Source of the DNA: Actinomycetes bacterium
GTDB lineage: Bacteria > Actinomycetota > Acidimicrobiia > Acidimicrobiales > Acidimicrobiaceae
NCBI GenBank assembly: GCA_021844725.1
Contig: JAKBSX010000123.1
Location: 1-7,431, forward strand
Length of the DNA stretch: 7,431 nucleotides
Direction: 5' to 3'
Of this stretch, positions 6,659-7,431 are shown in pieces. Every line of letters begins with the position of its first letter. Position 1 is the first letter of the stretch. The notes beneath the pieces were generated by a model. That model had not been told where the DNA came from and made no database searches. It was given only the letters and a program-made list of their open reading frames with translations. The translations under genes were made by a program, and so were the position numbers.

Positions 6659-6692
6659 GAACCCGGCATAAATCTCTCGATTTACCGGGCTC
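6659..6692 (-). ncRNA. Group II intron domain V (catalytic core)
   Basis: The minus strand holds a canonical 34-base domain V. The outer stem GAGCCCGG pairs with CCGGGTTC with a single G-U wobble inside the AGC catalytic triad, as in active introns. A two-base TG bulge follows on the 3' strand, and the upper stem TAAATC/GATTTA is capped by a GAGA tetraloop of the GNRA class. Length, triad, bulge and loop all match, so identification is strong although the attached protein gene is broken. Confidence 0.85.
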
Positions 6693-6722
6693 CACAGGCC
6701 GACGTTCAGTTCGCGAGACAAG

Positions 6723-6753
6723 GCGCCAACGGGTGAAGAGCTTGGGTTGGCGC
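6723..6753. repeat. 8-bp stem just after the maturase stop codon
   Basis: GCGCCAAC (6723-6730) mirrors GTTGGCGC (6746-6753) around 15 bases. It touches the stop codon of the maturase remnant and precedes domain V, so it is likely part of intron domain IV rather than a terminator. Confidence 0.4.
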
Positions 6754-7260
6754 TAACGAACAGCCCCCAACCACGCCCGGGCCTTTAGCGTCCTGCCTCG
6801 CAGTCGTTTGTATTTCTGCATTGCCCATCGAACCAGGTGCTGATCAATGCGCCGTGCGATAAGAGACAGCTTGGAGCGGTAGAACGCCCCGTAATAGCCG
6901 ATCCACCCTCGAACCTGAGGATTCACGTCCTCAGCGAGGTCGGACAGGTCTGATCCACTGCGACGGTTGAGGTGCCAGTCCCTGATCTGCTTACCTTTCG
7001 CCTTGATTGCGCTCTTGCTAAGCGCAGGGTTGAAGCCGATAAAGAGCCTCCCCTTTGCGAGCACACTGCGCCCCTGGAAGTCGTAGCAGAGGAAAGTGAG
7101 TGTGCTCCGCCTCACCTCGACGCATATCGTCCTTGCAGTAGACGACCTTCGTCTTATCGGGATGCAGTTCGAGTCCAAGGGACCCAAGCCGTTCAGCGAG
7201 TGCAGCCCACAGACTTCGGGTTTGTTCCTCGGTGTTGCAGCGGATGACCGCGTCATCCGC
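6753..7260 (-). pseudogene. Group II intron reverse transcriptase/maturase, truncated and frameshifted
   Basis: Two minus-strand frames together give the C-terminal part of an intron-encoded protein. The first begins at 7260 with ADDAVIRC, the tail of the catalytic YADD motif, and runs through LAERLGSLGLELHPDKTKVVYC to RRGEAEHTHF near 7092. The second, ending at stop 6753, continues with FLCYDFQGR, then GRLFIGFNPALSKSAIK and the maturase (GIIM) signature NPQVRGWIGYYGAFYRS, ending with the basic QKYKRLRGRTLKAR. Intact relatives read HTSFDFLGYTF at the joint, so a net loss of bases not divisible by three (about five) occurred near 7091-7097. The fingers and most of the palm are absent, and the codon preceding ADD is a stop, TAA, where tyrosine is expected. 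No active reverse transcriptase can be made. It follows from intron families in bacteria that the protein once assisted splicing and retrohoming. Confidence 0.88.
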
Positions 7261-7350
7261 TTATGCCGAGAACCGGATTATGTGACTATGCCGAAACCTC
7301 TAAGAACTACCAGTACTCAGCCCTGTAGGTGACGAAAAGTTCGGCATAAT
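7261..7350. repeat. Cluster of TATGCCGA-type repeats, likely end of an integrated element
   Basis: TTATGCCGAG (7261-7270), ATTATGTGA (7278-7286) and TATGCCGAA (7287-7295) run in one direction, and TTCGGCATAAT (7340-7350) is the inverted form; TATGCCGAA and TTCGGCATA are perfect 9-bp inverted repeats 44 bases apart. The first copy begins exactly where intron homology ends. Multiple short repeats of both orientations at one edge resemble recombinase-binding sites of tyrosine-recombinase elements, but no recombinase gene is in view, so the element type is inferred. Confidence 0.5.
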
Positions 7351-7407
7351 CTGAGACCGTGATCCAAACTTTCTGGTGGAGCTAATCCACTGGAAAGGAG
7401 AATGATC

Positions 7408-7431
7408 ATGGAAATTCAGAGTCATGTTCGC
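7408..7431 (+). CDS. Start of an unidentified plus-strand gene (partial)
   Basis: Only MEIQSHVR is visible before the window ends. ATG 7408 has AAAGGAG seven bases upstream; ATG 7402 is in the same frame but too close to that site. A 5-bp hairpin (7376-7390) sits just before the ribosome site. By its position next to the repeat cluster it may be the first gene of a mobile element, such as a recombinase, but eight residues do not allow an assignment. Confidence 0.4.

Larger units (their letters stand above)
6620..7260 (-). mobile_element. 3' remnant of a group II intron
   Basis: The element holds, in intron order on the minus strand, the C-terminal half of a reverse transcriptase/maturase, a short spacer with an 8-bp stem, domain V and domain VI. 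The likely 3' end is the AC at 6621-6620, obeying the usual AY rule. Domains I-III, the 5' end and the N-terminal half of the protein are missing: homology stops at 7260, where unrelated repeat sequence begins. The intron cannot splice by itself in this form and is a fossil. Confidence 0.82.

Noticed and set aside
7096..7332. 78-codon plus-strand open frame across the intron-repeat boundary
   Set aside because: It is antisense to the maturase remnant and crosses an element boundary; no ribosome site or motif.
1..7431. CRISPR array, tRNA or rRNA genes
   Set aside because: No regularly spaced repeats of CRISPR size, no cloverleaf and no rRNA-like segments were found on reading both strands.

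Overview
The window carries a bacterial, roughly 50-55% GC stretch in which almost everything reads on the minus strand. The sequence does not identify the organism. A lipoprotein signal of the 'LAACGG' plus Ser/Thr-rich type, GTG starts and good Shine-Dalgarno sites would fit an actinobacterium of moderate GC, perhaps an acidophilic Acidimicrobiia relative, but this is only a guess.

Right to left (direction of transcription): positions 7261-7431 hold several TATGCCGA-type repeats and the start of a plus-strand gene that leaves the window, probably the edge of an integrated element. Positions 6620-7260 are the 3' part of a group II intron: a frameshifted reverse transcriptase/maturase remnant cut exactly at its YADD motif, followed by a well-preserved domain V and a plausible domain VI. 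Positions 6433-6487 hold a near-consensus sigma-70-type promoter with a long inverted repeat over its -10 and predicted start, a strong operator candidate. From it runs a five-gene unit: ABC permease (6321-5338), ABC ATPase (5255-4392), lipoprotein substrate-binding protein (4324-3287), AGXT2-like class III aminotransferase (3252-1879) and a TetR-type regulator with a WHG-type C-terminal domain (about 1949-1320), whose start overlaps the aminotransferase end. About 650 bases without a convincing gene follow, holding promoter-like TTGACT boxes and small repeats. At the left edge lies the N-terminal 224 residues of a sarcosine/dimethylglycine dehydrogenase-type flavoenzyme (673 to beyond 1).

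Taken together, the genes suggest a self-regulated import and catabolism cluster. A TauABC/SsuABC/NMT1-type importer brings in a small molecule, the PLP aminotransferase removes or exchanges an amino group, the flavoenzyme oxidises an N-methyl or secondary amine, and the TetR protein probably senses substrate or product and represses the promoter at 6459-6487. The substrate cannot be read from the sequence. N-methylated glycines, beta-amino acids and dimethylarginine-like compounds are reasonable candidates. Every individual family is known; the least familiar aspect is the combination and its operator.
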